Assembly (NCBI RefSeq): GCF_029278605.1
Contig: NZ_CP119572.1
Location: forward strand, 3,534,001-3,598,000
From: Cupriavidus sp. WKF15
GTDB taxonomy: Bacteria; Pseudomonadota; Gammaproteobacteria; Burkholderiales; Burkholderiaceae
Direction of reading: 5' to 3'
DNA: 64,000 nt
Made by a program: the position numbers and the translations under genes. The notes under the pieces are model-generated. The model was given only the letters and a program-made list of their open reading frames with translations. It was not told where the DNA came from and ran no database searches. This document shows, piece by piece, positions 10,284 to 19,347 of this stretch; the stretch's first letter is position 1; the number at the start of each line of letters is the position of its first letter.

Positions 10284-11552
10284 TTACTTCATCAGGTCCG
10301 ACAGCGCCAGCGCCACCACCTTGGTCGCGCGGTTCAGGTCATTGAGGCGCAGGTTCTCGTCCGAGTTGTGGCCGCGCGCTTCCATCAGCGTGCGCGGGCC
10401 GGCACCGTACAGCACGGTCGGGATGCCGCACTTGGTGTAGTGGCGCGCGTCGGTGTACAGCGGCACGCCCTGCACCGGGATGTCCACGCCGAACACGGAC
10501 TCGGCACGGCTCTTCAGCGCGCCGATCAGCTTTTCCACGCCCGGCAGTTCCGACAGCGGCTCGGCCAGGATGATGCGCTCGACCTTCACTTCGATGCCCG
10601 GACGGTCCTTGGCGGCCTTTTCCACCACGGCGCGGATCTCGCCCTCGGCGTCGAAGCCGATTTCCTCGGGGATCATGCGGCGGTCGACGCGGAAGGTCAC
10701 CAGGTCCGGCACCACGTTGGTGTTGATGCCGCCCTTGATCAGGCCGACGTTCAGCGTGGCGGTGTCGATGCCCGGCACCTTGGACTTGCGCGTGGCCAGT
10801 TCGGCGCGCAGGCCGTAGATGGCCTGCAGGATGTGCGTGGCGGCCTCGATCGCGTCCACGCCGGTGTGCGGCATGGCGGCGTGGCCCTGCTTGCCCTTCA
10901 CGGTCACTTCGACGTGCAGGCAGCCGTTGTGCGACGACGTGATGCCGTACGAGAAGCCGGCCGAGATCGCGTAGTCGGCCTTGCTCAGGTTGTTGTCGAG
11001 CAGGAACTTGGGACCGATGTCGCCGCCGGTTTCCTCGTCATAGGTGAACTGCAGCTCGACCGCGCCGTTGATCCTGGCGCCCTGCTTCTCGGCTTCCATC
11101 AGCGCCAGCACGGCGTAGGTGTAGGTGGCGAAGTCCGACTTGGACACGGCCACGCCGCGGCCGTACATGACCGGGCCGTGCTCGCTATCGGCGATCTCGC
11201 CGCCGTACGGGTCCTTGGTCCAGCCCAGGCCCGGGGGCACCACGTCGCCGTGGGCGTTCATGGCGATGACCGGGCCGCCCGTGCCGAACTGCTTGCGCAC
11301 GATCAGGTTGGTGGCGCTGATCATGCCGGCGGCCTTCACCTGCTCGTCAGGCACCTTGTGCGCTTCGACGGTAAAGCCCAGGCCTTCGAGCAGTTCCTTG
11401 GCGCGCTTGCCATGGGCGTCGCAGTCGCCCGGCGGGTTGTCGGAGGGCACCTTGACCAGCTCGGCCAGGAAGGCTTCCTGCTGCGGGCGGTGCTGGTCGA
11501 TGAACGTCGTCAGCGTGGTTTCGATCGGGTTCATATTGTCTCGTGCGGTCAT
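10284..11552 (-). CDS. M20 family metallopeptidase, ArgE/DapE-type deacylase
   Basis: A 422-residue zinc amidohydrolase. Metal-binding motifs are visible: VIAMNAHGDVVPPG (His and Asp region, about residue 95), MYGRGVAVSKSD, FTYDEETGGDIGP (the catalytic Glu pair, about 170) and the C-terminal ARGHNSDENL His. The dimerisation lid begins near SSHNGCLHVEVTVKGKQGHA. It removes acyl groups from N-acyl amino acids or related compounds; the substrate is unknown. It lies 56 bp downstream of the carbamoylase-like gene on the same strand, so the two probably share a transcript. ATG 11534 is an alternative start. Confidence 0.85.
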   Translation of the reverse strand: MTARDNMNPIETTLTTFIDQHRPQQEAFLAELVKVPSDNPPGDCDAHGKRAKELLEGLGFTVEAHKVPDEQVKAAGMISATNLIVRKQFGTGGPVIAMNAHGDVVPPGLGWTKDPYGGEIADSEHGPVMYGRGVAVSKSDFATYTYAVLALMEAEKQGARINGAVELQFTYDEETGGDIGPKFLLDNNLSKADYAISAGFSYGITSSHNGCLHVEVTVKGKQGHAAMPHTGVDAIEAATHILQAIYGLRAELATRKSKVPGIDTATLNVGLIKGGINTNVVPDLVTFRVDRRMIPEEIGFDAEGEIRAVVEKAAKDRPGIEVKVERIILAEPLSELPGVEKLIGALKSRAESVFGVDIPVQGVPLYTDARHYTKCGIPTVLYGAGPRTLMEARGHNSDENLRLNDLNRATKVVALALSDLMK

Positions 11553-11608
11553 GTCTTGTTCTCGGGGATTGTGCTGTAGCTTCAGGAAGCGCTCCAGGCG
11601 CGCTCGGC

Positions 11609-12862
11609 TTATTGCTGGCGCCGGAATTGCTCGACGAAATCGCTGAACACGCGCGCGGACAGCTGGGCGTCCTCGGCGGTCATGATTTCGGTGGGGTGGT
11701 GGCTGATGCCGCCGTTGCCGCAGCGCACAAAGAGCATGGCCACGTCGGCAATCGCGGCAATGGCCATGGCGTCATGGCCGGCGCCGGAGGGAAGGTGGCG
11801 CACCGGCACGCCCTGGCGGGCGATGGCGGCGGCCCATTGCTCCTGCAGCCACGGGGCGCAGGGAACACTCTTGGCTTCGTGCGTCTTGCGCACCTGCGCA
11901 CGCACGTTGCGGCGTGCGCACACGCGTTCGATTTCGGCCAGCACGTCATTGACGGCGGCCTCGCGCTCGGCGTCTTCGCCGCAGCGGATGTCGATGGAGA
12001 ATACCGCGCGGCCCGGCACCACGTTGGTGGCGCCATTGGGCACGTTGAACTGGCCGACCGTGCCGACCAGGCCCGGCTTGCCGCCGCAGCGCTTCTCGAT
12101 GTACAGGCCGATCTCGGCACCGGCCATGGCCGCGTCGCGGCGCATGTCCATTGGCACCGTGCCGGCGTGGCCGGCCAGGCCTTCGAGTTCGACGATGAAG
12201 CGGCTCGCGCCGGAAATGGCGGTCACTACGCCGACCGGCAGGCCTTCGTTGAGCAGCACCGGGCCCTGTTCGATATGGACTTCGATGAAGGCCAGCACCT
12301 GCTTCGGGTCATGCGCGGCGGCCGGCAGGCCGGCCGGGTCGAAGCCGGCCGCGGCCATCACCTCGCGCATGGTCTTGCCGCTGTCGTCGACGTTGTCCAG
12401 CACGTTGTTGTCGAAAGTGCCCGCAATCGCGCGGCTGCCCAGCAGCGTGGCCTTGAAGCGCACGCCCTCTTCTTCCGCGAACCCGACCACCTCGACGGCG
12501 AACGGGAAACGCTTGCCCTGGCGGTTCCATTCGGCGACGCAGGCAATCGGCAGGATGACGCCGAGATTGCCGTCATAGCGGCCGCCGTCGCGCACGCTGT
12601 CAAAGTGCGAACCGGTCAGCAGCGCGGGGGCGCCCGGATCGGTACCTTCATAGCGGCCGATCACGTTGCCGGCGGCGTCGCGCCGCACCGTCATGCCCGC
12701 GGCCTGCATCCACTCGGTCAGCTGCGCGGCGGCACCGTGGTGGGCTTCGGTCAGGTAGGTGCGGGTGAGCATGCCGGGCTGCTCGGTGTGGACGGCCAGG
12801 GCGTCGTGCCAGGCCATGATGCGCGTGCCGATGTCTGCGGCCGGCGACTGGTTTGCTGCCAT
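11609..12862 (-). CDS. Zn-dependent amidohydrolase of the allantoate amidohydrolase / N-carbamoyl-L-amino-acid hydrolase family
   Basis: A 417-residue M20C-type enzyme. Hallmarks: LLTGSHFDSVRDGGRYDGNLG (metal His and Asp), FAEEEGVRFKATLLGSRA (Glu pair), VHIEQGPVLL, GLAGHAGTVPMDMRRDA, and the C-terminal LPSGAGHDAM and GISHHPTE. It hydrolyses carbamoyl amides, releasing ammonia and CO2 or the free amino acid. Allantoate (AllC) and N-carbamoyl amino acids (HyuC, beta-ureidopropionate) are the candidate substrates and cannot be separated here. A CAGGAGAC ribosome site fixes ATG 12862. Divergent from dctA. Confidence 0.85.
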   Translation of the reverse strand: MAANQSPAADIGTRIMAWHDALAVHTEQPGMLTRTYLTEAHHGAAAQLTEWMQAAGMTVRRDAAGNVIGRYEGTDPGAPALLTGSHFDSVRDGGRYDGNLGVILPIACVAEWNRQGKRFPFAVEVVGFAEEEGVRFKATLLGSRAIAGTFDNNVLDNVDDSGKTMREVMAAAGFDPAGLPAAAHDPKQVLAFIEVHIEQGPVLLNEGLPVGVVTAISGASRFIVELEGLAGHAGTVPMDMRRDAAMAGAEIGLYIEKRCGGKPGLVGTVGQFNVPNGATNVVPGRAVFSIDIRCGEDAEREAAVNDVLAEIERVCARRNVRAQVRKTHEAKSVPCAPWLQEQWAAAIARQGVPVRHLPSGAGHDAMAIAAIADVAMLFVRCGNGGISHHPTEIMTAEDAQLSARVFSDFVEQFRRQQ

Positions 12863-12967
12863 GCGTTGTCTCCTGCTGGAAGGACTTGAAGCGGCGGCAC
12901 GCGGGCTGGCGGGGGCGCCAGTCGGGGCGCCGTCTGGTTAAAGGCGCCCAGGGCCGAAGCTCTATTC

Positions 12968-13030
12968 TGTGCGATTCATGGTAGCACAGTGAATTCAAAA
13001 ATTGCATACAAAAATGATATGCACTATATT
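12968..13030 (+). promoter_or_regulatory. dctA promoter with an overlapping palindromic operator
   Basis: The 406-bp gap 12863-13268 contains TTGCAT (13002-13007), a 17-bp spacer and TATATT (13025-13030), a good sigma70 promoter pointing to dctA with a leader of about 230 nt. TGCATA-N9-TATGCA (13003-13023) fills the spacer exactly, an arrangement expected of a repressor operator. A second inverted repeat, TGTGC-N11-GCACA (12968-12988), lies just upstream. The adjacent GntR protein is the natural candidate to bind these. Confidence 0.6.
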
Positions 13031-13268
13031 CGGTCCAACGTTCAGACAATCTGCTGCGGACAATCCCGTCCCAACAATGGATTGCGCGGATTCCGCCCCA
13101 ACAGGGGGGCTGTCCGCGAAGTGATGCGTCCGTGACCCGACGGTGCGTCCTGAACGGCAGGCCGGCAGCCCGGATGGTGAATGCAGTACGGGCGGCAGGC
13201 ATTCCTGGAATCAGATAACGGGCGGGCCAGCGAAAGGCGCCAGGCAGCGACCCGGTACGGAGACAACC

Positions 13269-14660
13269 ATGCAGCACGCAGTCCAGTCGCGCCCCGCCCC
13301 TGGTGGCCGCCTCCACACCCGCTTTACCCGCTCGCTGTTCGGCCAGGTGCTGATCGCCCTTGTGATCGGCACGGTGCTCGGCATACTGTTCCCCGAGTTC
13401 GCCGCCAAGCTCAAGCCGCTTGGCGATGCCTTCATCAAGCTGGTCAAGATGCTGATCGGCCCCATCGTGTTCTGCGTGGTCGTGGCCGGCATCTGCGGCG
13501 CGGGCGAACTCAAGAAGGTCGGCCGCGTGGGCATCAAGGCGGTGGTGTACTTCGAGATCGTCACCACCATAGCGCTGGCGCTTGGCATCCTGCTGGCCTA
13601 CGTGTTCCATCCGGGCACGGGCATGAACGTGGATCCGCGCTCGCTCGATGCTTCCGCGATTGCAGGCTACATCGAGAACGCCACCAAGGTGAAGAGCGAG
13701 GGCACCGCCGACTTCCTGCTCAAGCTGATTCCGAACACGATCATGGGCGCCTTCGCCAGCGGCGACGTGCTGCAGGTGCTGCTGGTCTCGGTGCTGTTCG
13801 GCTGTGCGCTGTCGCTGGTCGGGGAAAAGGCCAAGCCGCTGGTGAGCCTGGTCGACACCTTCTCCCACACCCTGTTCAAGATGATGGGCTTCATCATCAA
13901 GCTCGCTCCGCTGGGTGTGCTCGGCGCAGTCGCGTTCACGGTCGGCAAGTACGGCATCGGCTCGCTCAAGCAACTCGGCTTCCTGGTGGTGCTGTTCTAC
14001 GGCGCGGTAATCATCTTCGTGCTCGTGGTGCTGGGGACCATCATGCGGCTGTCCGGCTTCTCCGTGATCAAGCTGATCCGCTACCTGCGCGCCGAACTGC
14101 TGGTGGTGCTGGGCACTGCCTCGTCCGACAGCGTGCTGCCGCAGGTGATGAAGAAGCTCGAGTTCATGGGCATCAAGAAGTCCGTGGTCGGCCTGGTGAT
14201 CCCGACCGGCTACTCGTTCAACCTCGACGCATTCTCGATCTACCTGACCCTGGCAGCCGTGTTCATCGCGCAGGCCACCAACACGCCGCTGGCCATGGGC
14301 GACCTGCTCGGCATCCTCGCGGTGGCACTGATCACCTCGAAGGGCGCGCATGGCATCCCCGGCTCGGCCATCGTGATCCTGGCGGCGACGCTGTCGGCGC
14401 ATCCGGCCATCCCGGCCATCGGCCTGGTGCTGGTGCTTTCCGTCGACTGGTTCATCGGCATTGCCCGCGCCCTGGGCAACCTGATTGGCAACTGCGTGGC
14501 CACTGTGGTGGTGGCGGCCTGGGAGAAGGATATCGACCGCGGCCGCGCGCACGACGTGCTCAATGGCAAGGTGCCGGCCACCGAGCTGGACGAGGGCCTG
14601 CCGATGGCCGATGCGGCCGAAGCGGTGGCGCCTGTGCCGTCACCCGCGGCGGGGCGCTAG
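13269..14660 (+). CDS. dctA: C4-dicarboxylate:cation symporter DctA
   Basis: A 463-residue DAACS/SLC1-fold symporter that imports succinate, fumarate, malate or similar dicarboxylates. Family landmarks: the N-terminal FGQVLIALVIGTVLGILFP, MLIGPIVFCVVVAGI, the re-entrant-loop serines in LGTASSDSVLP, IPTGYSFNLDA and SKGAHGIPGSA. ATG 13269 has GGAG upstream. The long C-terminal tail (about 40 residues, Ala/Asp/Glu-rich) is usual for the family. The GntR gene follows after 38 bp, so transporter and regulator probably form one operon. A family member for a different organic acid is possible. Confidence 0.9.
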   Translation: MQHAVQSRPAPGGRLHTRFTRSLFGQVLIALVIGTVLGILFPEFAAKLKPLGDAFIKLVKMLIGPIVFCVVVAGICGAGELKKVGRVGIKAVVYFEIVTTIALALGILLAYVFHPGTGMNVDPRSLDASAIAGYIENATKVKSEGTADFLLKLIPNTIMGAFASGDVLQVLLVSVLFGCALSLVGEKAKPLVSLVDTFSHTLFKMMGFIIKLAPLGVLGAVAFTVGKYGIGSLKQLGFLVVLFYGAVIIFVLVVLGTIMRLSGFSVIKLIRYLRAELLVVLGTASSDSVLPQVMKKLEFMGIKKSVVGLVIPTGYSFNLDAFSIYLTLAAVFIAQATNTPLAMGDLLGILAVALITSKGAHGIPGSAIVILAATLSAHPAIPAIGLVLVLSVDWFIGIARALGNLIGNCVATVVVAAWEKDIDRGRAHDVLNGKVPATELDEGLPMADAAEAVAPVPSPAAGR

Positions 14661-14698
14661 AATCTCGGCATTTCCTCCAACGCGCAGGCCCTGCGCCC

Positions 14699-15400
14699 AT
14701 GCAAGCCATGCCCGAGCATATCGATCCCGACATGACCGCCGAAGCGATCGCCGAAGACATCGTCGCGGCGATCGTCTCGCACCGGCTGCCCCCGGGCACC
14801 AAGCTGCGCGAGGAAGCCCTGGCCAGCGTCTACCGCGTGAGCCGCACCAAGGTGCGCGCGGCGCTGCTGATGCTGTCCAAGGACAAGGTCATCCAGATCG
14901 TGCCGGACAAGGGCGCCTTCGTCGCCAAGCCGAGCGCCGAGGAAGCGCGCGAGGTCTTTGCCGTGCGCCGCATCCTGGAAGCGGCGCTCGCGCGCGAGTT
15001 CGTCGCCAAGGCGCGCCCGGCTGACTACAAGCGCATCGACAAGCACCTGTCCGCCGAGCGCAAGTCGATCGAAGGCATCGACGCGCAGACCCGCACCCGG
15101 CTGCTAGGCGATTTCCACATCGTGCTGGCCGAAGTGGTCGGCAACAGCGTGCTGACCGAGATGATGCGCGAGCTGTCGACGCGCAGCGCGGTGATCACCA
15201 TGCTGTACCAGTCGCGGCGCGATGCGGCCTGCTCGTCCGACGAGCACCGCGAATTCATCGAAGCCGCCCGTGCCGGCGATGTCGAGCGCGCCGTGTCGCT
15301 GATGGTCGACCACCTGAGCCACGTCGAGGCCGCCCTGCACTTCGAGGAAAACGCACCCGCGGCACGCGGCAAGGACCTGGTTGCGGCGCTGCTCGCCTGA
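14699..15400 (+). CDS. GntR/FadR-family transcriptional regulator (FCD domain)
   Basis: A 233-residue regulator. The N-terminal winged helix-turn-helix covers about residues 15-80 (KLREEALASVYRVSRTKVRA), and the C-terminal all-helical FCD ligand domain holds the metal-binding Asp/His positions (FHIVLAEVVGNSVLTEMM; SSDEHREFIEAARAGD; MVDHLSHVEAAL). FCD regulators usually sense small organic acids. Its position directly after dctA, and the palindrome in the dctA promoter, suggest control of dctA and perhaps of the divergent amidohydrolase pair. Confidence 0.87.
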   Translation: MQAMPEHIDPDMTAEAIAEDIVAAIVSHRLPPGTKLREEALASVYRVSRTKVRAALLMLSKDKVIQIVPDKGAFVAKPSAEEAREVFAVRRILEAALAREFVAKARPADYKRIDKHLSAERKSIEGIDAQTRTRLLGDFHIVLAEVVGNSVLTEMMRELSTRSAVITMLYQSRRDAACSSDEHREFIEAARAGDVERAVSLMVDHLSHVEAALHFEENAPAARGKDLVAALLA

Positions 15401-15516
15401 CTGCTTGACGCCGGTCAAAGCGTTTGCGCTGACCGCGATGCAATATTGACCCCGCTCGTGAAGACGCGGGGGCGCACTTCACGGGCACTGCGCCTACCCG
15501 ATCTATCTGGCAGGCC

Positions 15517-15556
15517 GCCCGCCCACCGCAATGGTGTGCGGGCTTTTTCTTTTAAT
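15517..15556 (+). terminator. Terminator after dctA-gntR
   Basis: Stem GCCCGC + CACC pairing with GGTG + GCGGGC (one internal mismatch), loop GCAAT, followed by TTTTTCTTTT. It lies 117 bp past the regulator stop. Confidence 0.75.
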
Positions 15557-15734
15557 GGTGCGGGCCTTTTTCTTTTTGTAAGCCTGTCTTCGCCGGTTGC
15601 CGCGCCGCCGCGTGGCGCCACATAATTTCCGGTGCTGCGGCGCGGCATTGCGCAGGGCGTGCATGAACGGAATCCGTCTTCGGGTTAGCATGTCGCAGGC
15701 CCGAGCCAGCGATAACGACAGACAGGAGACACCC

Positions 15735-15818
15735 ATGCACGCTTGCCCCCACCCTGGCCCCTGCCGCAACTGCCGCAACTGCCGCAACACCTGGCCGAGC
15801 GCGCGCGCACCGCGCTGA
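15735..15818 (+). CDS. Candidate 27-residue Cys-rich small protein or leader peptide
   Basis: ATG 15735 is preceded by an excellent ribosome site (AGGAGA at 15724-15729) and opens a 27-codon frame ending at TGA 15816-15818. The product starts MHACPHPGPC and continues with three tandem Cys-Arg-Asn triplets, encoded by a 9-bp direct repeat (TGCCGCAAC). Four Cys and two His in under 20 residues would suit metal binding or a translational sensor. It lies 100 bp upstream of the SDR gene that begins the acyl-CoA operon. No family is recognised and translation is unproven. The rest of the 518-bp gap 15401-15918 holds only the terminator. Confidence 0.4.
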   Translation: MHACPHPGPCRNCRNCRNTWPSARAPR

Positions 15819-15918
15819 ACCTGTCCCTGCTTCCCCTGCCTCCCTTTACGTGAACCGCCGGCATGCCGCACGCAAGCCGGTGCCTTGTCTCGCTCACCCA
15901 CTCAACAGAGGGAATCCC

Positions 15919-16719
15919 ATGTCCAGTGCATTCCGCCCTGACGCGCTCGCCGGCAAGACTGTCTTCGTGGCTGGTGGCTCGTCCGGCATCAACCTTGGCA
16001 TTGCCCAGAGCTTTGCCCGCGCCGGCGCAAAGCTCGCGCTGATCAGCCGCGACCCGGCGCGCGTTGCAGCCGCCGCAGCCACCATCACCGAGGCCGGCGG
16101 CACCGCCATCGGCATGGCCGCCGACGTGCGCGACTACGCCGCCGTGGACGCCGCGCTGAAACAGGCGCGCGACACGCTCGGCCCGATCGACATCGTCATC
16201 TCGGGCGCGGCCGGCAACTTCCTGGCGCCGGTGGTCGGCATGTCGGCCAACGGCTTCAAGACCGTGGTCGACATCGACCTGATCGGCACGTTCAACGTGT
16301 TCCGCGCGTCGTTCGACTACCTGAACAAGCCCGGCGCGTCGCTGATCGCGATCACCGCGCCGCAGGGCGTGAACGCGATGATGTTCCAGGCCCACGCGTG
16401 CGCGGCCAAGGCCGGCATCAACATGCTGGTGAAGTGCCTGGCGATGGAATGGGGCCCGGCCGGCGTGCGCGTGAACGGCATTTCTCCCGGCCCGATCGCG
16501 GAGACGGAAGGCATGGCGCGCCTGGCACCGACGCCCGAGATGGAAGCGCTCTACAAGGGCCGCCTGCCGCTGCGCGACTACGGCAGCAAGCAGGACATTG
16601 CCGATGCCGCGCTGTACCTGAGCTGCGACAACGCGCGCTACGTGACCGGCACCATCCTGGACTGCGACGGCGGCAGCAAGCTCGGCGACGCCTCGGCCAA
16701 CGCCCTGAAGACCAACTGA
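15919..16719 (+). CDS. SDR oxidoreductase of the 2,4-dienoyl-CoA reductase type
   Basis: A 266-residue Rossmann-fold protein. The cofactor motif is VFVAGGSSGINLGIA (about residues 15-29), with ISGAAGNF (the NNAG equivalent) near 95. The usual catalytic Tyr of YxxxK is replaced: the segment reads VNAMMFQAHACAAKAGI, keeping the Lys but with His/Ala where Tyr is expected. That pattern is typical of peroxisomal-type 2,4-dienoyl-CoA reductases, which reduce dienoyl-CoA intermediates. It is first in an operon with a crotonase and an acyl-CoA ligase, in keeping with that role. Confidence 0.8.
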   Translation: MSSAFRPDALAGKTVFVAGGSSGINLGIAQSFARAGAKLALISRDPARVAAAAATITEAGGTAIGMAADVRDYAAVDAALKQARDTLGPIDIVISGAAGNFLAPVVGMSANGFKTVVDIDLIGTFNVFRASFDYLNKPGASLIAITAPQGVNAMMFQAHACAAKAGINMLVKCLAMEWGPAGVRVNGISPGPIAETEGMARLAPTPEMEALYKGRLPLRDYGSKQDIADAALYLSCDNARYVTGTILDCDGGSKLGDASANALKTN

Positions 16720-16750
16720 ACCCCAAGATCATCCGAAGGAATACAGCCCG

Positions 16751-17536
16751 ATGACCTCCCCCGTGCTCTACCACGCCAGCGAAGGCGTGGCCACCATCAC
16801 CCTGAATCGTCCCGACGTCCTGAACGCACTCAACGCCGACCTGCTGCGCGAGCTGCGCGCGGCCGTGGACCGCGCCGCCGCCGATGAGTCCGTGCGCGCC
16901 GTCGTGCTGACCGGCGCCGGCCGCGGCTTCTCCTCGGGCGCGGACCTGTCCGCGCGCCAGAATGCCGGCGGCGAGATGGCCGACTCCGGCGCGCTGCTGC
17001 GCGAACGCTATCACCCGATCATCCTCAAGCTGCGCGAGATGCCCAAGCCCGTGATCAGCGCCGTGAACGGCGTTGCCGCCGGCGCCGGCATGAGCATCGC
17101 GCTGGCCGCCGACGTGGTGCTGGCGGCGAAGTCGGCTTCGTTCCTGCAGGCATTCTCGAAGATCGGCCTGGTGCCCGATGCCGGCAGCACGTACTTCGTG
17201 CCGCGCTACGCGGGCGAGATGCGCGCGCGTGCGCTGGCCATCCTGGCCGAGAAGATCGATGCGGAAGAAGCCCAGCGCATCGGCCTGGTATGGAAGGTCC
17301 ACGCCGACGACGCGCTGCAGGCCGAGGCCGCCAGGATGGCCAACCACCTGGCCAACATGCCGACCTTCGCCTATGGGCTGATCAAGCAGGCGCTCAACGC
17401 CAGCTCCGGCAACGACCTGGCGGCGCAGCTCGAGCTGGAGGCGACGCAGCAGTCGCTGGCCTGCCGCAGCGAGGACTTCCGCGAAGGCGTGGCCGCGTTC
17501 GTGGCCAAGCGGCCGCCGCAGTTCAAGGGCCGCTGA
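16751..17536 (+). CDS. Enoyl-CoA hydratase/isomerase, PaaG-like
   Basis: A 261-residue crotonase-fold enzyme. The oxyanion-hole segments are GRGFSSGADLSAR (about 57-69) and NGVAAGAGMSIALAADV (about 102-118). The first catalytic Glu of hydratases is absent, while the Asp in FSKIGLVPDAGSTYFVPR matches PaaG-type isomerases (ring-1,2-epoxyphenylacetyl-CoA isomerase, also acting as a delta3-delta2 enoyl-CoA isomerase). The rest of the paa catabolic cluster is not here, so a general acyl-CoA isomerase role is more likely. It follows the SDR gene by 31 bp. Confidence 0.83.
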   Translation: MTSPVLYHASEGVATITLNRPDVLNALNADLLRELRAAVDRAAADESVRAVVLTGAGRGFSSGADLSARQNAGGEMADSGALLRERYHPIILKLREMPKPVISAVNGVAAGAGMSIALAADVVLAAKSASFLQAFSKIGLVPDAGSTYFVPRYAGEMRARALAILAEKIDAEEAQRIGLVWKVHADDALQAEAARMANHLANMPTFAYGLIKQALNASSGNDLAAQLELEATQQSLACRSEDFREGVAAFVAKRPPQFKGR

Positions 17537-17611
17537 GCGCTCCATCGCCGTTTGCATTACCCCCGGGATGGCATCCCGGGGCATCACGAGAACAACACAA
17601 GGAGACGCATC

Positions 17612-19276
17612 ATGCTGGGCCTCATGCAAGACCGTCCGTTGTTGATTTCATCGCTGATCGAGTACGCGGCGGCGTACCACCCGCAACAGGAGATCATCTC
17701 GCGCACCGTGGAAGGCGGCACGGTGCGCAGCAACTATGAGCAGGTGCATCGCCGCTCGAAGCGGCTCGCCAACGCGCTCGCCAAGCTCGGCCTGAGCGAA
17801 GGCGACCGCGTCGGCACGCTGGCGTGGAATACGCACCGGCACCTCGAGATGTATTTCGGCGTGTCGGGCTCGGGCGCCGTGCTGCATACGGTCAACCCGA
17901 GGCTTTTCCCCGAGCAGATCGAATACATCGTCAACCACGCCGAAGACAGCGTGCTGTGCTTCGACAGCTGCTTCGCGCCGCTGGTCGCGAAGCTCGCGCC
18001 GCAGCTCAAGACGGTCAGGCACTACGTCGCCATGACCGATCCCGAGCACATGGCGGCGCTGGCTGCGATGGGCATTCCGAACCTGCTCTGCTATGAAGAC
18101 CTGCTCGCCGGCAGCAGTGAGGATTTCGACTGGCCCCAGTTCGACGAGCGCACCGCGTCGTCGCTGTGCTACACGTCCGGCACCACGGGCCACCCCAAGG
18201 GCGTGCTTTACTCGCACCGGTCCACGGTGTTGCACAGCCTCAAGGCCAGCGGTGCCGACACCTTCGGCGTGAGCCCGGCCAGCAGCATCCTGATGATCGT
18301 GCCGCTGTTCCACGCCAACGCCTGGGGCCTGCCTTACGCGTGCGCGATGAATGGCGCGAAGATGGTACTGCCGGCCCAGCACCTCGACGGCGAAAGCGTG
18401 TACCGGCTGCTGCGCGACGAGCGCGTGAACTACTCCACCGCAGTGCCCACGGTGTGGCTGATGCTGTTCCAGTACCTGGACGCGCACCCTGAAATCAACC
18501 CGCGCGACGAGCTGGTGCTGCGCGTGGCCGGCGTGGGCGGATCCGCCGCACCAGCGGCCATGATCGAGCGCTTCGAAAAGCAGTTTGGCGCGACGCTGAT
18601 GCAGGGCTGGGGCATGACCGAGACCAGCCCGATCGGCGTGATCAACACGCTGCTGCCGCAGCATGCCGGCCTCGGCGAGGCCGAGCAGCTCAGGATCAAG
18701 CTCAAGCAGGGCCGCGCGCTGTGGGGCGTCGAGCTGCGCATCGAGGACGACGAAGGCCAGGCGCTGCCGCACGATGGCAAGGCGTTCGGCCGGCTCAAGG
18801 TGCGCGGACCGTGGATTGCCTCGGGATACTTCAAGGCCGAGCATGACGCGCTCGACAACGACGGCTGGTTCGATACCGGCGACGTGGCCAATATCGACCC
18901 TGAAGGCTACGTGCAGCTGGTGGACCGCGCCAAGGACGTGATCAAGTCCGGCGGCGAGTGGATCTCTTCGATCGACCTGGAGAACGCCACCATGAGCCAC
19001 CCGGCCGTGGCCGAGGCGGCCGTCATCGGCGTGCCCCATCCCAAGTGGCAGGAGCGGCCGCTGCTGATCGTGGTGAAGCGGCCCGATCAGGATGTCACGC
19101 CGGCCGAGCTGCTCGCCTTCCTGGCGGGCAAGGTAGTGCGCTGGTGGGTGCCTGACGACGTGGTGTTCGTCGATGCGCTGCCACATACGGCCACCGGCAA
19201 GCTGCTCAAGCTGAAGCTGCGCGAGACCTACCGGAACTATGTGCTGCCGACCGCGCAAGACGAGCGCACGGCGTAA
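17612..19276 (+). CDS. AMP-forming acyl-CoA synthetase (long-chain fatty acid-CoA ligase type)
   Basis: A 554-residue ANL-superfamily adenylate-forming ligase. The P-loop-like motif is [19 protein letters not shown] (about 190-208), the A5 region [12 protein letters not shown] (about 330), the hinge region [12 protein letters not shown], then [15 protein letters not shown], and the catalytic Lys is in [15 protein letters not shown] near the C-terminus. It activates a carboxylic acid to its CoA thioester. The size and motif set fit FadD-like medium/long-chain ligases. A strong AAGGAGA site precedes ATG 17612; the neighbours are enoyl-CoA enzymes. Confidence 0.9.
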   Translation: MLGLMQDRPLLISSLIEYAAAYHPQQEIISRTVEGGTVRSNYEQVHRRSKRLANALAKLGLSEGDRVGTLAWNTHRHLEMYFGVSGSGAVLHTVNPRLFPEQIEYIVNHAEDSVLCFDSCFAPLVAKLAPQLKTVRHYVAMTDPEHMAALAAMGIPNLLCYEDLLAGSSEDFDWPQFDERTASSLCYTSGTTGHPKGVLYSHRSTVLHSLKASGADTFGVSPASSILMIVPLFHANAWGLPYACAMNGAKMVLPAQHLDGESVYRLLRDERVNYSTAVPTVWLMLFQYLDAHPEINPRDELVLRVAGVGGSAAPAAMIERFEKQFGATLMQGWGMTETSPIGVINTLLPQHAGLGEAEQLRIKLKQGRALWGVELRIEDDEGQALPHDGKAFGRLKVRGPWIASGYFKAEHDALDNDGWFDTGDVANIDPEGYVQLVDRAKDVIKSGGEWISSIDLENATMSHPAVAEAAVIGVPHPKWQERPLLIVVKRPDQDVTPAELLAFLAGKVVRWWVPDDVVFVDALPHTATGKLLKLKLRETYRNYVLPTAQDERTA

Positions 19277-19347
19277 GACCGGCTGCCCGCGCCGCCGCGG
19301 TGCGGGCAGCCATTCCCAACACTGAACGAACACAGAAGGAGCCGCGC

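Noticed and set aside
13181..14650. Long plus-strand frame overlapping dctA before the GntR gene
   Set aside because: It is the +1 shadow of dctA that happens to run into the GntR frame; only the GntR part (from 14699) has a family signature.
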